From: an uncultured Collinsella sp.
GTDB lineage: Bacteria; Actinomycetota; Coriobacteriia; Coriobacteriales; Coriobacteriaceae
Length of the DNA: 14,066 nt
Direction: 5' to 3'
Assembly: GCA_902490095.1 (NCBI GenBank)
Contig: CABUCQ010000046.1
Coordinates: 1 to 14,066 of the forward strand
The position numbers were made by a program, and so were the translations under genes. Under the pieces are notes generated by a model. The model saw nothing but the letters and a program-made list of their open reading frames with translations, had not been told where the DNA came from and ran no database searches. How positions within the stretch are numbered: the first letter of the stretch is position 1; each line of letters opens with the position of its first letter. Shown here piece by piece: positions 7,443-14,066 of this stretch.

Positions 7443-7526
7443 CTTAGTCATTGGGGACGTTCTTAAACGACTATTCAAAAGGGACACTCTTTGGTTTACC
7501 GCCCACAAATCTGACTGCCTCCGCCA

Positions 7527-7676
7527 AAACTATGGCGGTTTACTACGATGAATCGCTCAACCGCGACCACTCCGAAACTTGTTGAACTAAAACCGCAGGT
7601 AGATGCCTTGCACTTTTTAGCGAAAAGCCGGCGTGGTTGGAATACCTCAATTCATCGTAGTAAATCGACATAGTTT
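7527..7676. repeat. 150-bp imperfect palindrome made of two inverted repeat units
   Basis: Bases 7527-7555 and the reverse complement of 7648-7676 match at 26 of 29 positions and share the core TTTACTACGATGAAT. The likeness continues inward at equal spacing (ACCAC-x-CCG at 7566-7574 and, inverted, at 7629-7637). After a four-base indel it goes on to CTAAAA (7587-7592) against TTTTAG (7615-7620). The whole is therefore two units of about 75 bp, head to head around position 7602. No coding frame fits. No transposase is inside. It resembles a MITE-like or REP/BIME-type element, or a paired binding site. The remaining part of the 7271-7799 gap holds only the rho leader and promoter, GTCCC-type motifs at 7453-7489 and the argS terminator. 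Confidence 0.7.
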
Positions 7677-7720
7677 CGTATTTCCAGCGGTTCCAAATTC
7701 GTCAATACGTCGGCGTTTGC

Positions 7721-7754
7721 AAAAAAGCCCGACCTCCGTGGGAGATCGGGCTTT
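7721..7754 (-). terminator. intrinsic terminator of argS
   Basis: Bases 7724-7737 (AAAGCCCGACCTCC) pair with 7741-7754 around a three-base loop. One pair is C-A in plus RNA but G-U in minus RNA, giving 14 continuous pairs on the minus strand. Six A's at 7721-7726 supply the U-run on that strand. It lies 45 bases after the argS stop. Confidence 0.85.
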
Positions 7755-7799
7755 CAAGGCTTAGTTAAACCAAGTCTATACGGTCAAATGACTCGATGA

Positions 7800-9653
7800 T
7801 TACATCTGCTCGGGCGCGGAAACGCCAACGAGGGTGAGCACCAGGGCGAGCGTCACGCGGACGGCGTCGCAAGCGGCCAGACGGGCGCGCGAAAGCTCGG
7901 GGTCGACGGGACGGCCCTCGCTCGGCAGCACCTGGCAGGCAGCATAGAAGCTGTGGAAGTCGCCGGCGAGCTCCTCGGCAAAGTGCGTCAGACGGAACGG
8001 AGCGCGGTCGCGAGCGCAGCTGGCGATGAGGTCGGTGAGCTCGTTGAGCTTACGCGAAAGGGCGAGCTCGGTCGGGTCGGTCAGCAGCGAGTAATCGACG
8101 TTCTCACCGATGGCCTTCGCGGCGACGGCCTTCATGCCCATCTCGTCAGCCTGCTCGGGCGTAACGTCAGCGGCACGGCGCAGGATGGAGCACACGCGGG
8201 CGTGAGCATACTGCACGTAATAGACCGGGTTGGAATTGTCGCGCTTCTTAACAGCCTCGATATCGAAGTCGACCATCTGGTTAGAGCTCTTGGAGATGAG
8301 CGTGTAACGAGCGGCGTCGGAGCCAACCTCGTCGACGAGCTCCTGAAGGGTCACCATGGTGCCCTTACGCTTGGACATACGGACGGGCTTGCCGTTGCGC
8401 AGCAGGTTGACGAGCTGGCCCAGCAGAACCTCAAACTTGCCGGGATAGCCAAGAGCGTCGCAGACGCAGCGGACGCGCTCGATGTAGCCGTGGTGGTCGG
8501 CGCCCCAGATGTCGATGACGTGGTCGACGCGCTGGAACTTATCCCAGTGATAGGCAACGTCGGAGGCGAAGTAGGTGTACTCGCCGTCGGACTTGATCAG
8601 GACGCGGTCCTTGTCATCGCCCAGGTCGGTGGAGCGGAACCACAGGGCGCCGTCCTTGGTGTAGAGGTAGCCCATCTTGTCGAGCTTCTCAAAAGCGCGG
8701 TCGACGGCAGAGGTGCCGGCGGTCTCGCCCTCGGTGTCCTTCACGTACAGCGAACGCTCGGAGTACCAACGATCGAAGTCGCAGTTAACGGCATGGCAGA
8801 GGTCGCGCATGTTGTCGACCATCTTCACGTAGCCGCGCTCACGGAAGCTCTCCATGCGCTCCTGCGGATCGGCCTCGACCCACTTGTCGCCGTCGGTGCG
8901 CCAGAACTCGGCAGCCTCGTCGATGATGTAGTCGCCGCCGTAGGAGTCCTTGCCCAGGGTCTCGGCAAAGTTGTCCTGATACGGATGGGTCTCGGGGTGC
9001 TCGTCGTTCTCGTCGGCAACAAAGGCGTCGCGGTCGGCGATCAGCAGCTTGTGAGCCTCGTCGATATCCACGCCCTGCTTGGCGATGATGTCGGCAAGCT
9101 GCATATAGCGCGTGCTGATGGAGTTGCCGAAGGTGTTCATCTGAGAGCCGTGGTCGTTGATGTAGAACTCACGCTGGATGTCGTAACCGGCGTGGTCCAT
9201 AACGCGGCAGAGCGAGTCGCCCAGCGCGGCCCAGCGGCCGTGGCCGATGTGCATGGGGCCGACGGGGTTGGCGGAAACGAACTCGACCTGGGTCTTCAGG
9301 CCACCACCGACGTTGGACTTAGCGAAGTCCATACCCTTCTCGCGAGCCTCGCCAAAGATGGCATTCTTGACGGCAACGGAGAGGTAGAAGTTGATGAAGC
9401 CGGGGCCTGCGATCTCGACCTTCTCGATCGCGGGGTCCTCGGGCATATGGGCAACGATGGCCTCGGCGATCTTGCGCGGGGCGCAGTGGGCCAGCTTGGC
9501 GGACTTCAGGGCCATGGTAGAGGTCCACTCGCCATGAGAAGTGTCAGCCGGTCGCTCGATAGCGCAATCGTCAAGTTCAAATGCGGAAAGGTCGCCGGCC
9601 TCCTGGGCCGCAGCAAGCGCAGCGCGTACCAGCTCTTCAATCTTCTCGGGCAT
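7800..9653 (-). CDS. argS: arginyl-tRNA synthetase
   Basis: Cytosolic class I aminoacyl-tRNA synthetase charging tRNA-Arg. At 617 residues it is slightly longer than the usual 550-600. The N-terminal Add1 domain covers about 1-115. The HIGH motif is at 135-138 in SANPVGPMHIGHGR. The KMSKS-equivalent loop is RMSKRKG (425-431). The C-terminal DALR anticodon-binding domain covers about 480-617, including YVQYAHARVCSILRR (479-493) and ELAGDFHSFY (561-570). The frame is open 30 codons further upstream, but ATG 9653 has AGGAGG just before it and begins the familiar MPEKIEELV-type N-terminus. It is monocistronic, with its own terminator at 7721-7754. A GCCCC/GGGGC hairpin with an inner CCAAG/CTTGG stem (9673-9701) lies in its leader. 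Confidence 0.96.
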   Translation of the reverse strand: MPEKIEELVRAALAAAQEAGDLSAFELDDCAIERPADTSHGEWTSTMALKSAKLAHCAPRKIAEAIVAHMPEDPAIEKVEIAGPGFINFYLSVAVKNAIFGEAREKGMDFAKSNVGGGLKTQVEFVSANPVGPMHIGHGRWAALGDSLCRVMDHAGYDIQREFYINDHGSQMNTFGNSISTRYMQLADIIAKQGVDIDEAHKLLIADRDAFVADENDEHPETHPYQDNFAETLGKDSYGGDYIIDEAAEFWRTDGDKWVEADPQERMESFRERGYVKMVDNMRDLCHAVNCDFDRWYSERSLYVKDTEGETAGTSAVDRAFEKLDKMGYLYTKDGALWFRSTDLGDDKDRVLIKSDGEYTYFASDVAYHWDKFQRVDHVIDIWGADHHGYIERVRCVCDALGYPGKFEVLLGQLVNLLRNGKPVRMSKRKGTMVTLQELVDEVGSDAARYTLISKSSNQMVDFDIEAVKKRDNSNPVYYVQYAHARVCSILRRAADVTPEQADEMGMKAVAAKAIGENVDYSLLTDPTELALSRKLNELTDLIASCARDRAPFRLTHFAEELAGDFHSFYAACQVLPSEGRPVDPELSRARLAACDAVRVTLALVLTLVGVSAPEQM

Positions 9654-9825
9654 AGATCCTCCTTGTGTTAAAGCCCCCAAGCTCTTGGTCACTCGTGGGG
9701 CAAAAGCCAGAGTTTGTAGCACTCTATCACAAGCGACGGGCACTGTCGCAGGGTAAAGCTAATAGATATTGCATATGCACAAAAATGACTACAGCTTGTA
9801 TGGAGTCACTCAAAGATGCCGGTCT

Positions 9826-9844
9826 GCCTGCAGATTATGCAGGC
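9826..9844. repeat. perfect hairpin in the argS/carD divergent region
   Basis: GCCTGCA (9826-9832) and TGCAGGC (9838-9844) flank the loop GATTA. There is no T-run on either side, so it is not a terminator. It lies midway in the 342-bp region between argS and the CarD-family gene and could be an operator. The rest of 9654-9995 holds the argS leader, the promoter candidate at 9938-9967 and no convincing gene. Confidence 0.4.
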
Positions 9845-9937
9845 GTTGAAAATGCATAAAGGTGTGAATGAGCTGCGTCTGTTATCGAATACTCTTACCT
9901 ATCGGAGTTGTGTGCTTTTCCAGCATAAAGTAATGGT

Positions 9938-9981
9938 TTGCGCACGTCAGCGTGGTATTCTTAACATACGTAAATTCGTAT
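9938..9981 (+). promoter_or_regulatory. candidate promoter and overlapping inverted repeat of the CarD-family gene
   Basis: TTGCGC (9938-9943), an 18-base spacer and TAACAT (9962-9967) make a plausible sigma-70 promoter with a start near 9974. An inverted repeat, ATACG (9966-9970) and CGTAT (9977-9981), straddles the predicted start, where an operator could act. The Shine-Dalgarno GGAGG follows directly. By eye only. Confidence 0.4.
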
Positions 9982-9995
9982 AAGTTGGAGGTAGC

Positions 9996-10481
9996 ATGTT
10001 CTCAATCGGTCAACACGTCATTCATCCGGGCCAGGGAGTCTGCACCGTCGTCGGTTTTAGGGACGACACACCGCAGCCCATGCTGCTGCTCGAGACCAAG
10101 CAGGGACATGCGCAGACGATCCTCATGTACCCCGTGGCGCAGGCCGACCGTTTGCACGCCGCCATCTCGCAGCAAGATGCCGAGCACTTGCTGAGCCACT
10201 ATGACGAGCTGGAGTGCGACACCTTTACCGAGCGCAACAGCTCGCTTGAGGAGACACACTTTAAGCAGCAGCTCAAGCTGGGCGCGCCCGAGACGGTCCG
10301 CGTGGCAAAAACCATGATGCACCGCATTCGCCAGGCCGAGGAAGCTGATAAAAAACCCAGCTCCTACTACATGCGCGTACTCAAGGAGGCCAAGCGCCGC
10401 TCCATCGAGGAGTTCGCCGTGGCCTTGGGCGTCACCGAGGAGGACGCCGAAGCTCGCCTAGCCCAAGCCGCCCTCAACTAA
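9996..10481 (+). CDS. CarD/CdnL-family transcriptional regulator
   Basis: A 161-residue protein of the family that binds the RNA polymerase beta subunit and stabilises open promoter complexes. The N-terminal RNAP-interacting Tudor-like domain covers about 1-60 (FSIGQHVIHPGQGVCTVVG is the typical opening). The C-terminal helical domain covers about 78-155, with the conserved YMRVLKEAKRRSIEEFAVALG (124-144). ATG 9996 has GGAGG five bases upstream. By-eye alignment with M. tuberculosis CarD shows no Trp at the position of the DNA-wedging Trp85, and the protein contains no Trp at all. It might therefore act differently from the mycobacterial protein. A hairpin terminator follows closely. Family call is firm; the set of target promoters is unknown. 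Confidence 0.88.
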   Translation: MFSIGQHVIHPGQGVCTVVGFRDDTPQPMLLLETKQGHAQTILMYPVAQADRLHAAISQQDAEHLLSHYDELECDTFTERNSSLEETHFKQQLKLGAPETVRVAKTMMHRIRQAEEADKKPSSYYMRVLKEAKRRSIEEFAVALGVTEEDAEARLAQAALN

Positions 10482-10494
10482 CCCACCCGCGCCA

Positions 10495-10535
10495 AAAACC
10501 ACCACAAAGGGGACAAGCACCTTTGTGGTGGTTTT
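10495..10535 (+). terminator. GGGGACA-loop hairpin terminator, copy 1
   Basis: A perfect 16-bp stem: AAAACCACCACAAAGG (10495-10510) with 10520-10535, loop GGACAAGCA, then TTTTCTT. It lies 13 bases after the CarD-family stop. It is nearly identical to copy 2 at 11205-11245, including the CCCGCGCCA just upstream. Confidence 0.85.
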
Positions 10536-10589
10536 CTTGTTCTAGTAGTATTCATTCTTAGCGATACCCACGAGCACAAGGAGTCTCTT

Positions 10590-11189
10590 ATGGCAGAACC
10601 GCTTACCGCCGGAATCACCCGCGACCGCGCGTTCGAACTGCTCAACGAGCACAACAAGGACCCGTTCCACATCACCCATGGTGAGACGGTCGAGGGCACT
10701 ATGCGCTACTTTGCGCGCGAGTTCGACCCCGAGAACGAGGAGTTTTGGGGCATCGTCGGTCTGCTGCACGACCTGGATTGGGAGGAGCATGAGGACGACC
10801 CCATGAACCACACCATCTATGCTGCCGAGATTCTTGAGGGCGAAGGTGCGTCTCCCGAGCTCATTCGCGCCATCCAGACGCACACGTCCGATTTCAATAC
10901 CTCGCTGCCCAAGCCCGAGCTGCAGATGGAGAAGATCCTGTTTGCTTGCGACGAGCTCACCGGCCTGATCGGTGCTGCCGTGATCATGCGTCCGAGCAAG
11001 AGCGTCATGGACTTTACGACCAAGTCGCTCAAGAAGAAGTTCAAGGACAAGCGCTTTGCCGCCGGCTGCTCGCGCGACGTGATTTCGCAGGGCGCCGAGA
11101 TGCTGGGTTGGGAGCTCCCCGAGCTCTTTGACCGCACCATCGCGGCCATGCAGTCCTTCGCGCCCGATCGCGATACCTTCCAGGCCTAA
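10590..11189 (+). CDS. HD-domain metal-dependent hydrolase
   Basis: A 199-residue cytosolic protein of the HD superfamily (metal-dependent phosphohydrolases). The metal ligands are visible: His30 in FHITHGE, His60-Asp61 in GLLHDLDW, and Asp121 in ACDELTGLI. His74 and His98 (QTHTSD) are further candidate metal or substrate residues. No nucleotide-binding, GGDEF or response-regulator domain is attached, so the substrate cannot be named. Stand-alone HD proteins of this size often act on nucleotides, but that is family knowledge only. ATG 10590 follows AAGGAG (10578-10583) by six bases. The 108-bp gap to the CarD-family gene contains the copy 1 terminator, so it is probably transcribed separately. 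No strong promoter was seen in that gap. Confidence 0.85.
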   Translation: MAEPLTAGITRDRAFELLNEHNKDPFHITHGETVEGTMRYFAREFDPENEEFWGIVGLLHDLDWEEHEDDPMNHTIYAAEILEGEGASPELIRAIQTHTSDFNTSLPKPELQMEKILFACDELTGLIGAAVIMRPSKSVMDFTTKSLKKKFKDKRFAAGCSRDVISQGAEMLGWELPELFDRTIAAMQSFAPDRDTFQA

Positions 11190-11204
11190 CCGCCCGCGCC
11201 AGCT

Positions 11205-11245
11205 AAAACCGCCACAAAGGGGACAGGCACCTTTGTGGCGGTTTT
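11205..11245. terminator. GGGGACA-loop hairpin terminator, copy 2
   Basis: A perfect 16-bp stem: AAAACCGCCACAAAGG (11205-11220) with 11230-11245, loop GGACAGGCA, then TTTTTCTT. It lies between the convergent HD-domain and proA genes and may serve both. Compared with copy 1 the third base pair of the GC block changed from A-T to G-C on both arms. Confidence 0.85.
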
Positions 11246-11258
11246 TCTTGCGCGGTCG

Positions 11259-12545
11259 CTAGGGGCGGACCTGGCCGGTGCCTCGGAGCTTGTATTTGTA
11301 AGTGGTGAGGGCCTCGGCGGCAAAGGGGCCGCGGGCGTGGAGCTTTTGGGTCGAGATGCCGATCTCGGCGCCCAGGCCAAACTCGCCGCCGTCGGTAAAG
11401 CGCGTACTGGCGTTGGCATACACAGCCGAGGCATCGACCGCATCCAGGAAGTGCTCGCAAGCATCCGTGTCCTCGGCAACAATGGCCTCGGAGTGCATCG
11501 TGCCGTAGCGGTTGATGTGTGCGATGGCCTCGTCCTCGTTTGCCACGACCTTCACGCTCATCTCGAGAGCCAAGTACTCGCGGCCCCAGTCCTCCTCAGT
11601 CGCGGCGACGTAGTCATCGCCCTCCACAAAGCCGGCGTCGGCGCACGCGGCGCACGTGGCCTCGTCACCGTGAATGAGCACGCCGTGGTCATGCAGCACG
11701 GCCACGACCGCGGGCAAAAACGCATCGGCCACAGCATGGTCGACCAGCAGCGACTCGGCGGCATTGCACACGCCTACGCGCTGGGTCTTGGCATTAACGA
11801 TAATGTTGAGCGCCTTATCAAAGTCGGCGGATTCATGCACGTAGATGTGGCAGTTGCCCGTACCCGTCTCGATCACCGGCACGAGCGACTCGCGCACGCA
11901 GCGCTGGATCAGGCCTGCACCGCCACGCGGAATGAGCACGTCGACAATACCGCGGAGCTTCATGAGCTCGCCAGTGGCCTCGCGGTCGGTGGACTCGATC
12001 ATCGACACGGCCTCGCGCGGGAAGCCCTTGGCCTCGAGCGCATCGGCCAGCAGCTCGGCGATCATGGCACACGAGTGATAGGCCAGCGAACCGCCGCGCA
12101 GAATGCAGGCGTTGCCGGTGCGTATGCAGATGCCTGCGGCGTCGGCCGTCACGTTGGGGCGCGCCTCGTAGACCATGGCGACCAGGCCCAGCGGCACACT
12201 CACACGGGTCAAGTCCACGCCGCTTGCAAGCACGCGGTGGTCGAGCACGCGGCCCACGGGATCGGGCAGCTCGGCGAGCTTTTCCAGGCCGGCGGCCATG
12301 CCCTCGACGCGCTCGGGCGTCAGCAGCAGGCGATCGAGCAGTCCGGCCGAGGTACCCGCATCGCGCGCGGCGGACATATCGAGCTCGTTGGCGGCAACGA
12401 TGGAATCGACGCCATCGCGCAGCGCCTCGGCCATGGCGCGCACGGCCTCCTGACGCTGCTCATCGCTCGCCGTGGCAAGCGAGGCCGACGCTGCCTTGGC
12501 GGCAACGGCAAGATCGTGGACGTACGTGGCTATATCGACCGACAT
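11259..12545 (-). CDS. proA: gamma-glutamyl phosphate reductase (glutamate-5-semialdehyde dehydrogenase)
   Basis: Second step of proline synthesis from glutamate: NADPH-dependent reduction of gamma-glutamyl phosphate to glutamate-5-semialdehyde. It is cytosolic and 428 residues long, a normal length for ProA. The substrate/cofactor region YEARPNVTADAAGI is at 126-139, and ILRGGSLAYHS at 148-158. The catalytic Cys260 is in QRVGVCNAAE. The family signature runs over about 376-405 (VYANASTRFTDGGEFGLGAE ... HARGP). ATG 12545 has AAAGGG six bases upstream. Usually proA follows proB (glutamate 5-kinase). Here the gene upstream on the other strand is a peptidase and proB is not in the window, so proA is either alone or its partner is elsewhere. 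It ends against the copy 2 hairpin. Confidence 0.95.
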   Translation of the reverse strand: MSVDIATYVHDLAVAAKAASASLATASDEQRQEAVRAMAEALRDGVDSIVAANELDMSAARDAGTSAGLLDRLLLTPERVEGMAAGLEKLAELPDPVGRVLDHRVLASGVDLTRVSVPLGLVAMVYEARPNVTADAAGICIRTGNACILRGGSLAYHSCAMIAELLADALEAKGFPREAVSMIESTDREATGELMKLRGIVDVLIPRGGAGLIQRCVRESLVPVIETGTGNCHIYVHESADFDKALNIIVNAKTQRVGVCNAAESLLVDHAVADAFLPAVVAVLHDHGVLIHGDEATCAACADAGFVEGDDYVAATEEDWGREYLALEMSVKVVANEDEAIAHINRYGTMHSEAIVAEDTDACEHFLDAVDASAVYANASTRFTDGGEFGLGAEIGISTQKLHARGPFAAEALTTYKYKLRGTGQVRP

Positions 12546-12588
12546 GGGCGGCCCTTTCTCCTAGAAGCTTACAACCATGGTAGCCGAT

Positions 12589-12619
12589 TTGCGCATGGCC
12601 TCGCCCGCGGCGGTAGAAT
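12589..12619 (+). promoter_or_regulatory. weak promoter candidate for the iminopeptidase gene
   Basis: TAGAAT (12614-12619) is a good -10 box. TTGCGC (12589-12594) would be the -35, but the spacer is 19 bases, longer than ideal. The start would be near 12626, about 32 bases before the ATG at 12658. Confidence 0.3.
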
Positions 12620-12657
12620 TGGTCAACCCGAAACACCGCAACGAACGGAAGACTCAC

Positions 12658-14012
12658 ATGGCCCTCATCACTTCGTACCACGTCCCCGGCCTTTATGTCG
12701 AGGACCACAGCATCGACGTCCCCCTTGACTGGCGCGGCCTGGAGCCGATGCTCCTGGCCGTCGGCAGCACCATGCGCCGCGGCGCTATGCCGGCACCCAT
12801 CGCCGGCGCGCCCGAGAGCATCAAGCTCTTCTACCGCGTGGTTTGCGCGCCCGACCGCATCAACGACGATCTGCCGCTGCTCCTGTTTTTGCAGGGCGGC
12901 CCCGGCGGCGAGAGCCCGCGTCCGCTGTCGCCCACAAGCGACGGCTGGATCGAGGAGGCCGTCAAGCACTTCCGCGTGGTCCTTCCCGACCAGCGCGGCA
13001 CCGGACGCAGTAGCTGCGTGGACGGACGCACGATCAAGGCACTGGGTGATCGCGCAACGGCCGCCGGCGCCGATACAGCACGCTCGCAGGCGGACTTCCT
13101 CAAGCGCCATCTCGCCAGCTCCATCGTGCGCGATTTTGAGTACCTGCGTCTAGTGGGCTTTGGCTATTCCCCGAGGGCGTGGCGGCGAGCTTTACCTGCG
13201 GCGGAATCCCCCACGTGCCGGCGAGCGCAAGCGAGGTCTACGCGCACACCTTCCCGCGCATGGCCGCCAAGACGCAGCAGTATTATGACCGCTACCCCGC
13301 TGACGTCGAGCGCGTGGCAGCCCTGGCCGATGCGCTCGAAGCCCAGAAGCCCGTGCTGCCCGACGGCTCGCCGATGACGGTCGAGCGCCTACAGCTCATG
13401 GGCAGCGACTTTGGCATGAAGCCGAGCTTTGAGCGCATGCATTGGATTATCGATCACGCTTTTGTTGACGGCGACGGCACGCTGGCCTGCGGCGCCTCGG
13501 TATCTGACAGCTTTTTGATGCGCGCCTTCGAGCGCACCAACACACGCACGAACCCGCTGTACTGGACACTGCAGGAGTTTATCTACGCCGACGGCGACAC
13601 CATGCCCATTCGCTGGGCCGCAGCAGAGGAGAAGGCCCATCGTGCCGAGTTCGACACACTCGCGCGCCCGCTCATGTTTACCGGCGAGGCCATGTTCCCG
13701 TGGATGTTCGAGCAGATGCCCGAGCTCAAGCCCTTCAAGCCCGCCATGGACCTGCTGATGGAAGACACCAGCTGGGACAAGATCTACGACCCGCAGCGAC
13801 TGGCGTGCAACGAGGTGCCCCTGCAGGCCGCGGTGTATTTCGACGACATGTACGTGGATTCGGGCCTGCAGCTTGATACGCTCAGCCGCGTGGGCAACTC
13901 GCATGCCTGGGTGACTAACGAGTTCGAGCACGATGGCCTGCACGGCAGCGCGGTATTCAAGCACCTCTTCGACGAAGCCCTCAACCGCGGAGACCTGCGT
14001 CAGATCTTCTAA
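12658..14012 (+). pseudogene. pip: proline iminopeptidase (alpha/beta hydrolase, S33), disrupted by an internal deletion
   Basis: The intact enzyme would remove N-terminal proline from peptides. The first part is in frame from ATG 12658: oxyanion motif LQGGPGGE (78-85), DQRGTGRS (111-118) and SIVRDFEYLRLVGFG (155-169). At about 13161-13167 the homology jumps frame to FPEGVAASFTCGG, which continues open to TAA 14012. The stretch normally between these (W-T-x-x-GQSYGG-F and the next helix, some 25-30 residues, carrying the nucleophile Ser) is absent in every frame. A deletion of 3n+1 bases explains both the loss and the shift. The C-terminal DDMYVD and EFEHDGLHGS, which should hold the catalytic Asp and His, remain. 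The gene is probably inactive, unless the gap is a sequencing or assembly error. It is divergent from proA. Confidence 0.85.
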
Positions 14013-14066
14013 CAAAGGAGTGTCCCCGCCTGCCGGCACAGACGATATGAGCAGGACATAAAAACA

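Noticed and set aside
7953..9671. 572-codon plus-strand frame antisense to argS, and similar ones opposite proA (11235-12728) and the unknown/vanZ operon (2725-4476)
   Set aside because: All are shadows of recognised genes, lack ribosome sites at plausible starts, and show biased composition without motifs.
9654..9743. 30-residue N-terminal extension of ArgS
   Set aside because: ATG 9653 has an AGGAGG site and fits the family N-terminus; the extension is likely leader.
9785..9859. 24-codon ORF (MTTACMESLKDAG ...) upstream of the CarD-family gene
   Set aside because: It has no Shine-Dalgarno sequence and contains the 9826-9844 hairpin; too short to support without conservation data.
12577..13377. 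Reading the first iminopeptidase frame as a complete short protein
   Set aside because: After about 13165 the translation turns into Arg/Pro/Ser-rich shadow sequence, while true homology continues in another frame.
1..14066. CRISPR arrays, tRNA/rRNA genes, transposases, phage genes or toxin-antitoxin pairs
   Set aside because: Looked for on both strands; no regularly spaced repeats, cloverleaf sequences or matching proteins were seen.

Overview
The window looks like chromosomal DNA from a high-GC Coriobacteriia-type actinobacterium. Collinsella or a close relative is my best guess. The basis is protein style (a Rho with a very long Ala/Pro/Lys/Arg-rich N-terminus, a CarD-family regulator, a C-terminal-Zn-motif ROK kinase), strong GC bias at third codon positions, and the type of intergenic hairpin repeats. 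No phage, plasmid, CRISPR, transposase, tRNA or rRNA gene was found. I do not see a new multi-gene system. The less ordinary material is in the intergenic repeats, unusual residues in two transcription factors, one broken peptidase gene and one uncharacterised membrane-protein operon.

Layout, left to right. A class I/II PLP aminotransferase (+) is preceded by a possible 11-codon leader ORF that overlaps its start. A ROK-family sugar kinase (+) follows. It converges with a two-gene minus-strand operon encoding a membrane-anchored, Ala-rich protein of unknown function and a small VanZ-family membrane protein; a long bidirectional hairpin lies between. Next on the minus strand come rho (4727-7270) and argS (7800-9653), each with its own minus-oriented intrinsic terminator. 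The 529-bp gap between them holds a probable rho promoter and a 150-bp imperfect palindrome made of two inverted related units.

After a 342-bp divergent intergenic region come a CarD-family regulator (+) and an HD-domain hydrolase (+). Both are followed by almost identical GGGGACA-loop hairpins. proA (-) converges on the second hairpin. Divergent from proA is a proline iminopeptidase gene (+) that appears to be a pseudogene: an out-of-frame deletion has removed the nucleophile-elbow segment while both ends remain well preserved.

Functional themes: transcription control (Rho, CarD), translation (ArgS), proline metabolism (ProA for synthesis, a broken peptidase for scavenging), amino-acid transamination and sugar phosphorylation. 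Apart from the unknown/vanZ pair the genes look mostly monocistronic, each with its own terminator.
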